Shown: one piece after another, positions 9,049 through 17,237 of the stretch
Position numbering within the stretch: position 1 is the first letter of the stretch
Layout of the letters: each line of letters opens with the position of its first letter
NCBI GenBank assembly: GCA_030429125.1
Contig: JAUIDF010000009.1
Coordinates: forward strand, 1-32,367
Direction: 5' to 3'
DNA: 32,367 bases
Source: Gammaproteobacteria bacterium
GTDB taxonomy: Bacteria; Pseudomonadota; Gammaproteobacteria; Arenicellales; CAJQKF01
Made by a program: the position numbers and the translations under genes
The notes under the pieces: generated by a model
What the model was told of the DNA's origin: nothing
The model's input: the letters and a program-made list of their open reading frames with translations, nothing else
Databases searched by the model: none

Positions 9049-9154
9049 CTTGTGGTTACAATAGCGTCTCTGGAAATCGCGTGTCAACCGACCCGGGTGG
9101 ATGGTCGCGGAGGCCAGCGCGGGCCAGAGCCAGTGTACGACGGAGCCAGCCGAT

Positions 9155-9964
9155 ATGAATGAAAACACAGCCCATGCCGGCCGCGACGGCCTGCCGGTGA
9201 GCATCCAGGCGGACCGCGGCGAACCGGCCGAGACACCCTCGCGGACCCTGGTCGAGGAACTGGTCGCCGCCAATCGCATCCTCTTCCGGCATCGGGTCGT
9301 CGATGCATTCGGACACGTGAGTGTGCGCCACGACAAGGACTCCTCCCGTTTCCTGCTGGCGCGCAACATGGCGCCGGCGCTGGTGACCGAACTGGACCTG
9401 GTCGAGTTTCACCTCGACGGCACGCCGGTGGATGCCCATGGCCGATCCGTGTACCTGGAGCGGTTCATCCATGGTGAGATTTACCGGGCGCGCGAAGATG
9501 TCATGGCCGTCGTGCACAGTCACGCGCCCGCGGTGGTACCGTTCGGCGTGTCGCGCAGTGCGACGCTGATGCCGGTCTGGCACATGAGCGGGTTCCTCGG
9601 CCTCGAGACACCCGTGTTCGAGATTCGCGAAACGGCAGGCGATGCCAGCGATTTGCTGATTCGCGACAACGCGCTGGGAGAGTCACTCGCCGGTTCGCTC
9701 GGCGATGCCTGCGTGGTGCTGATGCGAGGCCACGGCGCCACCGTGGTCGGCGCGTCGATTCGCGAGGCGGTTTTCCGGGCGGTGTACACTCAGCTCAATG
9801 CCGAGCTTCAGCTCAACGCCCTGCAACTCGGCGACGTCAACTACCTGACCGAGGGCGAAACGCACACTACCACGGCGTCGGTGGGCAGCCAGGTGGACCG
9901 CGCCTGGAACCTGTGGAAGCGCGAGGTCGAGGCCGACCACGACGGCGAGGACGGCGGGGCGTGA
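9155..9964 (+). CDS. Class II aldolase/adducin family protein (possible aromatic decarboxylase)
   Basis: ELVAANRILFRHRVVDAFGHVSVRH, EDVMAVVHSHAPAVVPFGVS and VVLMRGHGATVVGASIREAVFRAVYTQLNAE, with the HxH and later His metal ligands of the family. Confidence 0.9.
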   Translation: MNENTAHAGRDGLPVSIQADRGEPAETPSRTLVEELVAANRILFRHRVVDAFGHVSVRHDKDSSRFLLARNMAPALVTELDLVEFHLDGTPVDAHGRSVYLERFIHGEIYRAREDVMAVVHSHAPAVVPFGVSRSATLMPVWHMSGFLGLETPVFEIRETAGDASDLLIRDNALGESLAGSLGDACVVLMRGHGATVVGASIREAVFRAVYTQLNAELQLNALQLGDVNYLTEGETHTTTASVGSQVDRAWNLWKREVEADHDGEDGGA

Positions 9965-10120
9965 ACGGCATGTTGTCGGCGGCGCCGGGGGTGCCTGGCG
10001 GCGAGGCGCAGAGCGCGACACCGCCGGGCGACGGCGAAACGGCGACCTGCTGCCCGGCGAGGATGGCAGGCAGCGACACGGCTTGCGAATTGATCGGGTA
10101 GAACACGAGGGAGCCACTGC

Positions 10121-10741
10121 GTGGACAACAAGGCACGAGCAGGACTGATCGCGAATCGACTCGAGGAAGTCGACGAGACCACGCGCTCGATACTCGAGCA
10201 CTGGATGAAGATCGCGCCGGACGATCGCCTCGCACACCTGCTTCGCGACGCCTCCCGCGGTCTCATGCGTTCGCTGCAGCTGCGCCTGTCCGAGCACGGC
10301 ATCTCCTTCGGCCACTGGGTCTTCCTGCGCGTGCTGTGGACCTTCGACGGTCTCAGCCAGCGTGAGCTCAGTATCCAGGCGGGTCTGATGGAGTCCACCA
10401 CCCATACCGCGCTCAACCGCATGCAGGAACTCGGCTTGATCGAACGCCGTCACAAACCCGGCAACCGTCGAAAGCTCCACGTGTTCCTGACCGCGCATGG
10501 CCGCGAGCTGGAGTCGGTGCTGGTTCCACTGGCGGAAGAGGTGAACCAGGTGGCGGTGGCGGGTCTGACATCGGCCCAGGTCGAAGCCGTTCGCAGCGCG
10601 CTTTTCACCATCATCACCAACCTGGCCGTGGACGAGGTGGAGGCCGCCGGCCGGGGCCAGCGGATCGTCTCCACCCGCGAACTGGCGCGTCACGGCCGGC
10701 GCCGCGGACGGTCGGACAAGTCCCCGGAACCCGATAACTGA
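10121..10741 (+). CDS. MarR family transcriptional regulator
   Basis: Winged-helix core: FGHWVFLRVLWTFDGLSQRELSIQAGLMESTTHTALNRMQELGLIERRHKPGNRRKLHVFLTAHGRELESVLVPLAEEVN. GTG start. Confidence 0.93.
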   Translation: MDNKARAGLIANRLEEVDETTRSILEHWMKIAPDDRLAHLLRDASRGLMRSLQLRLSEHGISFGHWVFLRVLWTFDGLSQRELSIQAGLMESTTHTALNRMQELGLIERRHKPGNRRKLHVFLTAHGRELESVLVPLAEEVNQVAVAGLTSAQVEAVRSALFTIITNLAVDEVEAAGRGQRIVSTRELARHGRRRGRSDKSPEPDN

Positions 10742-10769
10742 TCCCGCCGAACCGCGATTGTGCGTTGTC

Positions 10770-12062
10770 TCAGCCGGCCTGTTCGTGGTGCGCCGATTCC
10801 TCGCGGGCGGCGCCCAGTTCGCGCCAGTTCGTCTGCTTGCTGACCACGCCCTGGTAGGAGGCGATGCCGGTGTGGGGGATGCGCGGTTCGGTGGTGCCGA
10901 GCGCCTGGCCGCCGGCGGCCACCTCGCGGGCGGCGGCGACCATCAGTCGCCGGAATTCCACCACGGCAATGTCGCTGGCGCCGAGGACCTCCCGGGTACG
11001 GTCGATGATGGGGCCCATGGACGTCCACATGGCGATATCCTGGTTGGGAATGCCGGGAATACCCGTGAAGTCGTCGCCCTTCATGGCCTCGCGGTCCTGC
11101 AGGAAGTCGTTACCGAGATGGCGTGTGCTGGTGAAATCGGCATTGAGGTCGACGCCGGGCACGGCGCGACCGAACTCGCGCCACGTCTGCGTGTCGGGGC
11201 AATCGGTACCGCCCCAGGCGATGAAATGAAACACCGAGTTTTCATCGTCCTCGGGCACGATCACGCTGGCGACGTTGTACGAGGTGTTCGGCGGGATGAG
11301 TGCGACAAAGGGCGCGATGTACACGGTGACGCGCACGTAGTCGTGGGTCGCCGCGTTCTTGATCGGGCGACGCAGCGCCGCGTAGCGAAAGCCGAACGAG
11401 GTCGGCTGGGTCACCAGTCGCGGCGACTTGTCGGTTGACGGGCGAAGCCAGTGCGATTCGTTGGCGGCGGCGCTGTCGATGCGCGCCGGCACCATGTCGC
11501 TGGAGTGCAGGCTCGAGGAGTGGGCGGAGTCGATCTGTCCCTCCATGATCTGTGCCCAGTTGGCCGGTACCTTGATCTTGAGGATCGATACCGGCGTGTC
11601 GTCGTCGGGCGAGAACGACGGCCGCTGGAATGCCGGCACGTCGTCGGCCGGGCCCATGTACACCCACACCAGCCCGCCGCACTCCGTCACCGGGTAGGCG
11701 CGGTGGCGTACTTTCTCCTTGAGCTTGCTCTCGGGCGGCTCCGACAGCATGTCGACGCAGTTGCCCTCGACGTCGAACTTCCAGCCATGGTACAGACAGC
11801 GCAGGCCGCATTCCTCGTTGCGTCCGTAAACCAGCGAGGCGCGCCGGTGGGGGCAGAGTTCGTCGAGGGCGCCGAGCCGACCTTCCGAGTCCCGGAAGAT
11901 GACGAGGTTATCGCCCAGCAGTCTCGACCGCACCGGCTTGCCATCGGGCACGGCGACTTCTTCCGAGAGCAGCGCCGGAATCCAGTGGCGGCGCATGAGC
12001 TGGCCCATGGGGGCATCGCCGGTGACGCGGGTGAGCAGGTCGTTTTCTTCGGCGGTCATCAT
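10770..12062 (-). CDS. Rieske non-heme iron oxygenase, phthalate 4,5-dioxygenase-type large subunit
   Basis: Rieske motif CPHRRASLVYGRNEECGLRCLYHGWKFDVEGNCVDMLSEP, and MEGQIDSAHSSSLHS in the catalytic domain. Start, Rieske region and partner genes resemble the Pht3/OphA2 group. Confidence 0.9.
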   Translation of the reverse strand: MMTAEENDLLTRVTGDAPMGQLMRRHWIPALLSEEVAVPDGKPVRSRLLGDNLVIFRDSEGRLGALDELCPHRRASLVYGRNEECGLRCLYHGWKFDVEGNCVDMLSEPPESKLKEKVRHRAYPVTECGGLVWVYMGPADDVPAFQRPSFSPDDDTPVSILKIKVPANWAQIMEGQIDSAHSSSLHSSDMVPARIDSAAANESHWLRPSTDKSPRLVTQPTSFGFRYAALRRPIKNAATHDYVRVTVYIAPFVALIPPNTSYNVASVIVPEDDENSVFHFIAWGGTDCPDTQTWREFGRAVPGVDLNADFTSTRHLGNDFLQDREAMKGDDFTGIPGIPNQDIAMWTSMGPIIDRTREVLGASDIAVVEFRRLMVAAAREVAAGGQALGTTEPRIPHTGIASYQGVVSKQTNWRELGAAREESAHHEQAG

Positions 12063-12109
12063 AGTCGTCGTCCCGTGGCCGGTGGCATCTGTGGGTGGAA
12101 GGTAAAATA

Positions 12110-12121
12110 TTAGATATCTAA
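12110..12121 (-). promoter_or_regulatory. Candidate MarR operator, site 2 (perfect 12-bp palindrome TTAGATATCTAA), upstream of the Rieske oxygenase
   Basis: Self-complementary 12-mer. In the minus direction it lies in TTGATT-17 bp-TAATAT (-35 at 12135-12130, -10 at 12112-12107), preceded by CCGACTTG (12140-12133). Confidence 0.75.
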
Positions 12122-12190
12122 GTCATTCGAATCAAGTCGGTCCGACAAGCCCGCGAAACACGGCACGGGTACCGACTTGCACAAATAAAC

Positions 12191-12202
12191 TTAGAAATCT
12201 AA
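12191..12202 (+). promoter_or_regulatory. Candidate MarR operator, site 3 (TTAGAAATCTAA), upstream of the oxygenase reductase
   Basis: Same inverted repeat as site 1. It lies in TTGCAC-17 bp-TAAACT (-35 at 12177-12182, -10 at 12200-12205), preceded by CCGACTTG (12172-12179). Confidence 0.75.
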
Positions 12203-12217
12203 ACTATTTGGTCATTC

Positions 12218-13228
12218 ATGTCATCACCACCGTCGGCGCCCGACCCGGGAAACACGAACATGACTACACCTGCGAATGCCAGGGATTTCATGTCCCTCAA
12301 GCTTGACCGAAAGATCCCGCTGGCCGAGGACATCTGGCTGTTCGAGTTCGTGCGGCCACAGGGCGGCGCCCTGCCTGCCTTCGAGGCGGGGGCGCACGTG
12401 ACCGTGATCACACCGTCGGGCGCGCGTCGGAACTATTCGCTGTGCAACGATCCTGCCGAGAACCAGCGCTACCAGCTCGGTATCAAGGCGGAGCGAAACG
12501 GTCGCGGCGCTTCGCTCAGCATGGTCGAGCAGACCGAGGTCGGGGACGTGTTGCCGGTCGCTGATCCCGAGAACTCCTTCGAACTGGTCGACGCCGAGGA
12601 GTACATTTTTATCGCGGGAGGCATCGGCATCACGCCGATCATGTGCATGGTCCGCTCGCTGATGGCGCGCGGGCACGCCGGGTTTCACTTGTACTACGTG
12701 ACCCGCAGCCCCGAGTTGACGGCGTTCGGTGAAGAACTGGCCGACGGCGCGCTGGCCGATCGGGTGACCGTGCATCACGATGGCGGCGACCCCGACAACG
12801 TGTACGACTTCTGGCCGTTGTTCGAAAAGCCCGGCAAGGCCCACGTGTACTGCTGCGGGCCTCGCGCGCTGATGGAAGAGATTCGCGGCGTGTCCGGGCA
12901 CTGGCCGCAGTCGCGCATCCACTTCGAGGACTTCGCCTCCGACGTGCAGGCGGTCCGCGAGGACGACCGCGCCTTCACCGTGAGACATGCCGATACGGGC
13001 GAGACGATCGAGGTGCCGGCCGATGCCACCATCCTCGATACGCTACGCCACGCCGGCCACGATTTGCCGAGTTCCTGCGAGAGCGGTACCTGCGGTACCT
13101 GCCGCACGGAGCTGGTCGAGGGCGAGGTCGACCATCGCGACATGGTACTGGAGGCGCACCAGCGCGAAACGCACATCATGATCTGCGTTTCGCGCGCACG
13201 TGGCGACGAACTCGTCCTGCGCTGGTGA
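12218..13228 (+). CDS. Phthalate dioxygenase reductase-type oxidoreductase (FMN, NAD and C-terminal 2Fe-2S domains)
   Basis: ARRNYSLCND (flavin), AGGIGITPIMCMVRSL (NAD), CESGTCGTCRTELVEGEVDHRDMVL (plant-type 2Fe-2S). Alternative start at 12260 (MTTPANARDF). Confidence 0.93.
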   Translation: MSSPPSAPDPGNTNMTTPANARDFMSLKLDRKIPLAEDIWLFEFVRPQGGALPAFEAGAHVTVITPSGARRNYSLCNDPAENQRYQLGIKAERNGRGASLSMVEQTEVGDVLPVADPENSFELVDAEEYIFIAGGIGITPIMCMVRSLMARGHAGFHLYYVTRSPELTAFGEELADGALADRVTVHHDGGDPDNVYDFWPLFEKPGKAHVYCCGPRALMEEIRGVSGHWPQSRIHFEDFASDVQAVREDDRAFTVRHADTGETIEVPADATILDTLRHAGHDLPSSCESGTCGTCRTELVEGEVDHRDMVLEAHQRETHIMICVSRARGDELVLRW

Positions 13229-13235
13229 CCGGGCA

Positions 13236-14438
13236 GTGAGCGGCGGTCGCACCATCGGCCTGGGCGTGATCGGCCTCGGCCGCGGTTTCACGTTGATGCT
13301 ACCGACGTTCGTGCGCGATCCGCGCTTTCGCCTGGTGGCCGCGACCACGCCGGGCGCAGAGGCACGCGCCGCCTTCGAGCGCGATTTCGGCGCCCGTTCC
13401 CACTTGTCGGTCGACGAACTGCTTGCCGATCCGGCGGTGGATGCGGTTTACGTCGCCAGCCCCCACCAGTTTCATTGCGAGCACGTCTGCGCAGCGGTGG
13501 CTGCCGGCCGTCACGTGCTCGTCGACAAGCCGTTGGCGGTCAGCCTGGAAGAGGGCGAGCGCATGGTGGCGGCGGCGTGTTCGGCGCCGGTGCACGTCGT
13601 CGTCGGCCCCAGCCACAGCTTCGACGCGCCGGTGTTGAAGGCGTGCGAGATCATTGCCTCGGGCGCGGTCGGCAGTCCGCGCATGATCCACGCGTTCAAT
13701 TACACCGACTTTCTCTACCGGCCGCGACGCCCGGAAGAACTCGACACGGCGCGCGGCGGCGGCGTGGTCTACAGCCAGGCGGTGCACCAGGTCGACGTGG
13801 CGCGTGCACTGGCCGGGACACGGGCGACACGCGTCACCGCCCTGACCGGCAACTGGGACCCGGCGCGACCGACAGAGGGCGCATACAGCGCCTTGATGGA
13901 GTTCGAAGACGGCGCCTTCGCCTCGCTCACCTACAGTGGTTACGGTCGCTTCGACAGCGACGAGTTCATGGACTGGCATGGCGAGCTGGGTCGACGCAAG
14001 GACCCCGCGGACTACGGCGGCGCCCGCCGAGCCCTGGGGCGCGGTCTCGACGCTGCCGGGGAAACGGCGCGCAAGCGCGCACGGAACTACGGGCACGTCG
14101 ATTCGTCACGGTTCCTCGAGGCGCCGTTGCCGCACGCCCACGAGCACTTCGGCGTTGTCACGGTGTCGTGCGAGCGAGCGGATCTGCGGCTGAAGCCCGA
14201 CGGCGTGGAAGTGTTCGGCGACGACAGGCGTGAATTCGTCGCCCTGGCGGCGCCCAAGGTGCCTCGTATCGAGGTCATGAACGAGCTGTATGACGCGGTG
14301 ACAGGCACCGCGCCACCCGTACACTCGGCCGCGTCGGGGCTCGCCAGCCTCGAAGCGGCCGTCGCGATCCTGAACTCGGCCAGGGACCGCGGTCCGGTCA
14401 GGTTGTCGAGGCAGGTCGCCGTCAACGAATCCCACTAA
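13236..14438 (+). CDS. Gfo/Idh/MocA family oxidoreductase (Pht4-like dihydrodiol dehydrogenase candidate)
   Basis: GTG start at 13236: TIGLGVIGLGRGFTLMLPTFVRDPRFRLVAATTPG...VYVASPHQFHCEHVCAAVAAGRHVLVDKPLAVSLEEGERMV. Follows the reductase gene by 7 bp. Confidence 0.88.
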   Translation: MSGGRTIGLGVIGLGRGFTLMLPTFVRDPRFRLVAATTPGAEARAAFERDFGARSHLSVDELLADPAVDAVYVASPHQFHCEHVCAAVAAGRHVLVDKPLAVSLEEGERMVAAACSAPVHVVVGPSHSFDAPVLKACEIIASGAVGSPRMIHAFNYTDFLYRPRRPEELDTARGGGVVYSQAVHQVDVARALAGTRATRVTALTGNWDPARPTEGAYSALMEFEDGAFASLTYSGYGRFDSDEFMDWHGELGRRKDPADYGGARRALGRGLDAAGETARKRARNYGHVDSSRFLEAPLPHAHEHFGVVTVSCERADLRLKPDGVEVFGDDRREFVALAAPKVPRIEVMNELYDAVTGTAPPVHSAASGLASLEAAVAILNSARDRGPVRLSRQVAVNESH

Positions 14439-14450
14439 CGAGGAGCGAAC

Positions 14451-15443
14451 GTGTCCAACCTTCAACTCTCCGTCGCCATCGGCGACTACGACCGTAACCG
14501 GCCCCTGATCGACGGTCGCGTGAAGATCGACGGCGTCGATCCGGTGTTCATGACCCTGTCGCCGGAGGAGATCTTCTTTCGCGCCTTCCGGCAGCAGGCA
14601 TTCGACGTGTGCGAGGTGTCGTTCGGTTCTTATGTCGTGACCGTCGACCAGGGCAATCCGCACTACGTGGCGGTGCCGGCGTTTCTCTCGCGCGCCTTCA
14701 GGCACTCGTCGATCCTGGTGCGCACCGACACCGGGATCGAGCGGCCGGAGGATCTGAAGGGGCGCCGCATCGGCATCGCCGAGTACCAGCTGAGCGCCAA
14801 CGTCTGGGCGCGGGCATTGCTCGAGGACGATCACGGCGTGAAGCCATCCGACATTCGCTGGGTGCGCGGCGGCATGGAGGCGAGCGGCCGCCCGGAGAAG
14901 CTCAAGCTCGAGTTGCCGGCCGACGTCTCGATCGAGGATGCGCCCGACGGCAGATCCCTCAACGACCTGCTGTCCGCCGGCGACATCGACGGCTTCATCG
15001 GGCCGCGCACGCTGTCGTGCTTCGATCGCGGTCATCCGCACGTGGGTCGCCTGTTCGTCGATTCGGCTGCCGCGGGTGCCGAGTACTACCGGCGCACCGG
15101 CATCTTTCCGATCATGCACCTGCTCGGCGTCCGGCGTCGGCTCGCCGAACAGCATCCCTGGCTGCCGACGGCGCTGTTCAAGGCCTTCGACGCGTCGAAA
15201 AAGCAGTGCCTGGCCAGCCTGTCGGATACGTCGGCAACGAAGGTCACGCTGCCCTTCGTCGAGGAACGACTGGCCGCCGCCCGGCATCTGCTCGGCGACG
15301 ATTTCTGGTCCTACGGCGTGCCGGCCAACCGCCAGGTACTCGATACGTTTCTCGACCATCACCACCGGCAGGGCCTGTCGAGTCGGCGCATCACCGTCGA
15401 AGAGCTGTTCCATCCCTCCACGCTGGAGTCCTACAGCATCTAG
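14451..15443 (+). CDS. 4,5-dihydroxyphthalate decarboxylase-like protein (Pht5 family, periplasmic-binding-protein fold)
   Basis: LQLSVAIGDYDRNRPLIDGRVKIDGVDPVFMTLSPEEIFFRAFRQQAFDVCEVSFGSYVV...LKGRRIGIAEYQLSANVWARALLEDDHGV...FPIMHLLGVRR, typical of the family. No signal peptide. Confidence 0.88.
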   Translation: MSNLQLSVAIGDYDRNRPLIDGRVKIDGVDPVFMTLSPEEIFFRAFRQQAFDVCEVSFGSYVVTVDQGNPHYVAVPAFLSRAFRHSSILVRTDTGIERPEDLKGRRIGIAEYQLSANVWARALLEDDHGVKPSDIRWVRGGMEASGRPEKLKLELPADVSIEDAPDGRSLNDLLSAGDIDGFIGPRTLSCFDRGHPHVGRLFVDSAAAGAEYYRRTGIFPIMHLLGVRRRLAEQHPWLPTALFKAFDASKKQCLASLSDTSATKVTLPFVEERLAAARHLLGDDFWSYGVPANRQVLDTFLDHHHRQGLSSRRITVEELFHPSTLESYSI

Positions 15444-15474
15444 TCACCGTAACCGGCACGTCGGGAACGCGTTC

Positions 15475-16341
15475 ATGCGCACGGGCGACCAGCCACTTCG
15501 GGGCGTCGGCTTCCTGGTTTCGAGCCTCGTCCTGATGGCGTTGATGAGCGCGCTCGTGAAACTGGTGTCGCCACGGCAGCCGCTGGCGGAGGTGGTGTTC
15601 TATCGGTTCGCGGGGTCGTTGCCGCCCCTGTTGTGGATCCTGTACCGCCACGGCGGCCTCGGACTGCTGCGCACGACACAACCGGCGCAACACCTGGTGC
15701 GGTCGCTGTTCGGCGTGCTCGGCATCGCGCTGTACTTCTATGCACTGGGCGTCATTCCCATGGCGGACGCGACCGCGTTGACATACTCCGCGCCGTTGTT
15801 CCTGGCCGTGTTCGCCGTGGTTCTCCTCGGCGAGCGAGTCCACGCGGCCGCGTGGCTGGCGGTCGGCGCGGGATTCGTCGGCATGCTGCTGGTGGCGAAT
15901 CCGCGCGGTCACGGCATTGGCGTGGGTACGGCGGCGGCGATCGGTTCGGCGGTGTTCGGCGCCCTGGTGTCGGTATGGATCCGTCGCCTGAGCGCCAGCG
16001 ACGCCCCGGTGACCATCGCGGTTTTCTACAATACGTTCGGCATGATCGTGGCCGCCGCCTGGCTGGTGACGTCGGTCGGATCTCCGGGATTCGACATGGA
16101 TACCATGTACATGGGCGTCGCCGGATTGCTGGGCGGTGCACAACAGTACCTGATGACGAGCGCGTTTCGCTATGCCGAGGCCAGCTTCCTGGCGCCGCTG
16201 CAGTACCTGCTGCTGGTGTTTGCCGCCGTGGTGGGGTGGCTGTTCTGGGACGAGGTGCCGACCCTGGCGGCGGTTGCCGGTGCACTCATCATCAGTGCGA
16301 GCGGCGTGTACATTGTTCGCCAGCAGGGCCGTCGGGCATAA
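15475..16341 (+). CDS. EamA/DMT family transporter
   Basis: ATG at 15475, MRTGDQPLRGVGFLVSSLVLMALMSALVKLVSPRQPLAEVVFYRFAGSLPP; about ten TM segments in two EamA repeats. Confidence 0.9.
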   Translation: MRTGDQPLRGVGFLVSSLVLMALMSALVKLVSPRQPLAEVVFYRFAGSLPPLLWILYRHGGLGLLRTTQPAQHLVRSLFGVLGIALYFYALGVIPMADATALTYSAPLFLAVFAVVLLGERVHAAAWLAVGAGFVGMLLVANPRGHGIGVGTAAAIGSAVFGALVSVWIRRLSASDAPVTIAVFYNTFGMIVAAAWLVTSVGSPGFDMDTMYMGVAGLLGGAQQYLMTSAFRYAEASFLAPLQYLLLVFAAVVGWLFWDEVPTLAAVAGALIISASGVYIVRQQGRRA

Positions 16342-16376
16342 TCGCGGACCGCCCAGACGACCGTTCCGTACCCGCC

Positions 16377-17237
16377 ATGTTCGAACACAACGAGACCCTG
16401 GAAGCCGCGCGCCGCCGCAATGTAAACGATGCATTGTACGAGGATGTCGGTCGTTGCGACTGGACCGCGCGGCTGGTGCCGCCCGGGCGCGCGATCGCGG
16501 CGCGGGTCGTGGCAAAGGAAGCCGCGGTGCTGTGCGGCAGTGCCTGGTTCGAAGACTGCTTTCGCGCGCTGGACCCCGGTGCCGGGATCGACTGGCATCA
16601 TGCCGACGGCGACGATGTCGCTTCCGGCGATACGCTGTGCGAACTGCGCGCCGATGCCCGCGCGGCGTTGAGCGCGGAGCGCTCGGCGCTCAATTTTCTG
16701 CAGATGCTCTCTGCCGTCGCCACCGAGACGCGCCGCTATGCGCGCGCCATCGAGGGCCTGTCGCCCAATCCGCGCGGCTGCCTCATGCTCGATACGCGTA
16801 AAACGCTGCCCGGACTGCGCCAGGCGCAGAAGTACGCCGTGCGCACCGGGGGTGGCACCAACCATCGAATGGCATTGTGGGACGGCATCCTGATCAAGGA
16901 AAACCACATTGCCGCCGCCGGTGGCGTCGCCGCCGCACTGGACGCGGCGCGCGCGCTCGATGCCGGTGTCGATATCCAGATCGAGGTGGAGAATCTCGCC
17001 CAACTCGACCAGGCGCTGGACGCCGGCGCGCCTTACGTGCTGCTCGACAATTTCTCGCTCGAGGACATGCGTCGTGCCTGCGAGGTCAACGGCGGTCGTG
17101 CCATGCTGGAAGTCTCGGGCGGCGTCGATATCGACAGCGTGCGCGCCATTGCGAAGACGGGCGTCGATCGAATCTCCAGCGGCAAGCTGACCAAGGACGT
17201 GCGCGCGGTCGATTTCTCCATGCGCGTCATCGATTGA
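16377..17237 (+). CDS. nadC: Nicotinate-nucleotide diphosphorylase (carboxylating) / quinolinate phosphoribosyltransferase
   Basis: DTRKTLPGLRQAQKYAVRTGGGTNHRMALWDGILIKENHI, EVENLAQLDQALDAGAPYVLLDNF and LEVSGGVDIDSVRAIAKTGVDRISSGKLTKDV are NadC hallmarks. Confidence 0.96.
   Translation: MFEHNETLEAARRRNVNDALYEDVGRCDWTARLVPPGRAIAARVVAKEAAVLCGSAWFEDCFRALDPGAGIDWHHADGDDVASGDTLCELRADARAALSAERSALNFLQMLSAVATETRRYARAIEGLSPNPRGCLMLDTRKTLPGLRQAQKYAVRTGGGTNHRMALWDGILIKENHIAAAGGVAAALDAARALDAGVDIQIEVENLAQLDQALDAGAPYVLLDNFSLEDMRRACEVNGGRAMLEVSGGVDIDSVRAIAKTGVDRISSGKLTKDVRAVDFSMRVID

Noticed and set aside
9913-10101. 62-aa ORF between the aldolase and MarR genes
   Set aside because: Overlaps the 3' end of the aldolase in another frame, no recognisable motif, and low-complexity start.
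15633-17237. 534-aa ORF fusing an EamA region to NadC
   Set aside because: Only the NadC portion (from ATG 16377) is real. The upstream part is out of frame with the EamA gene and Arg-rich.
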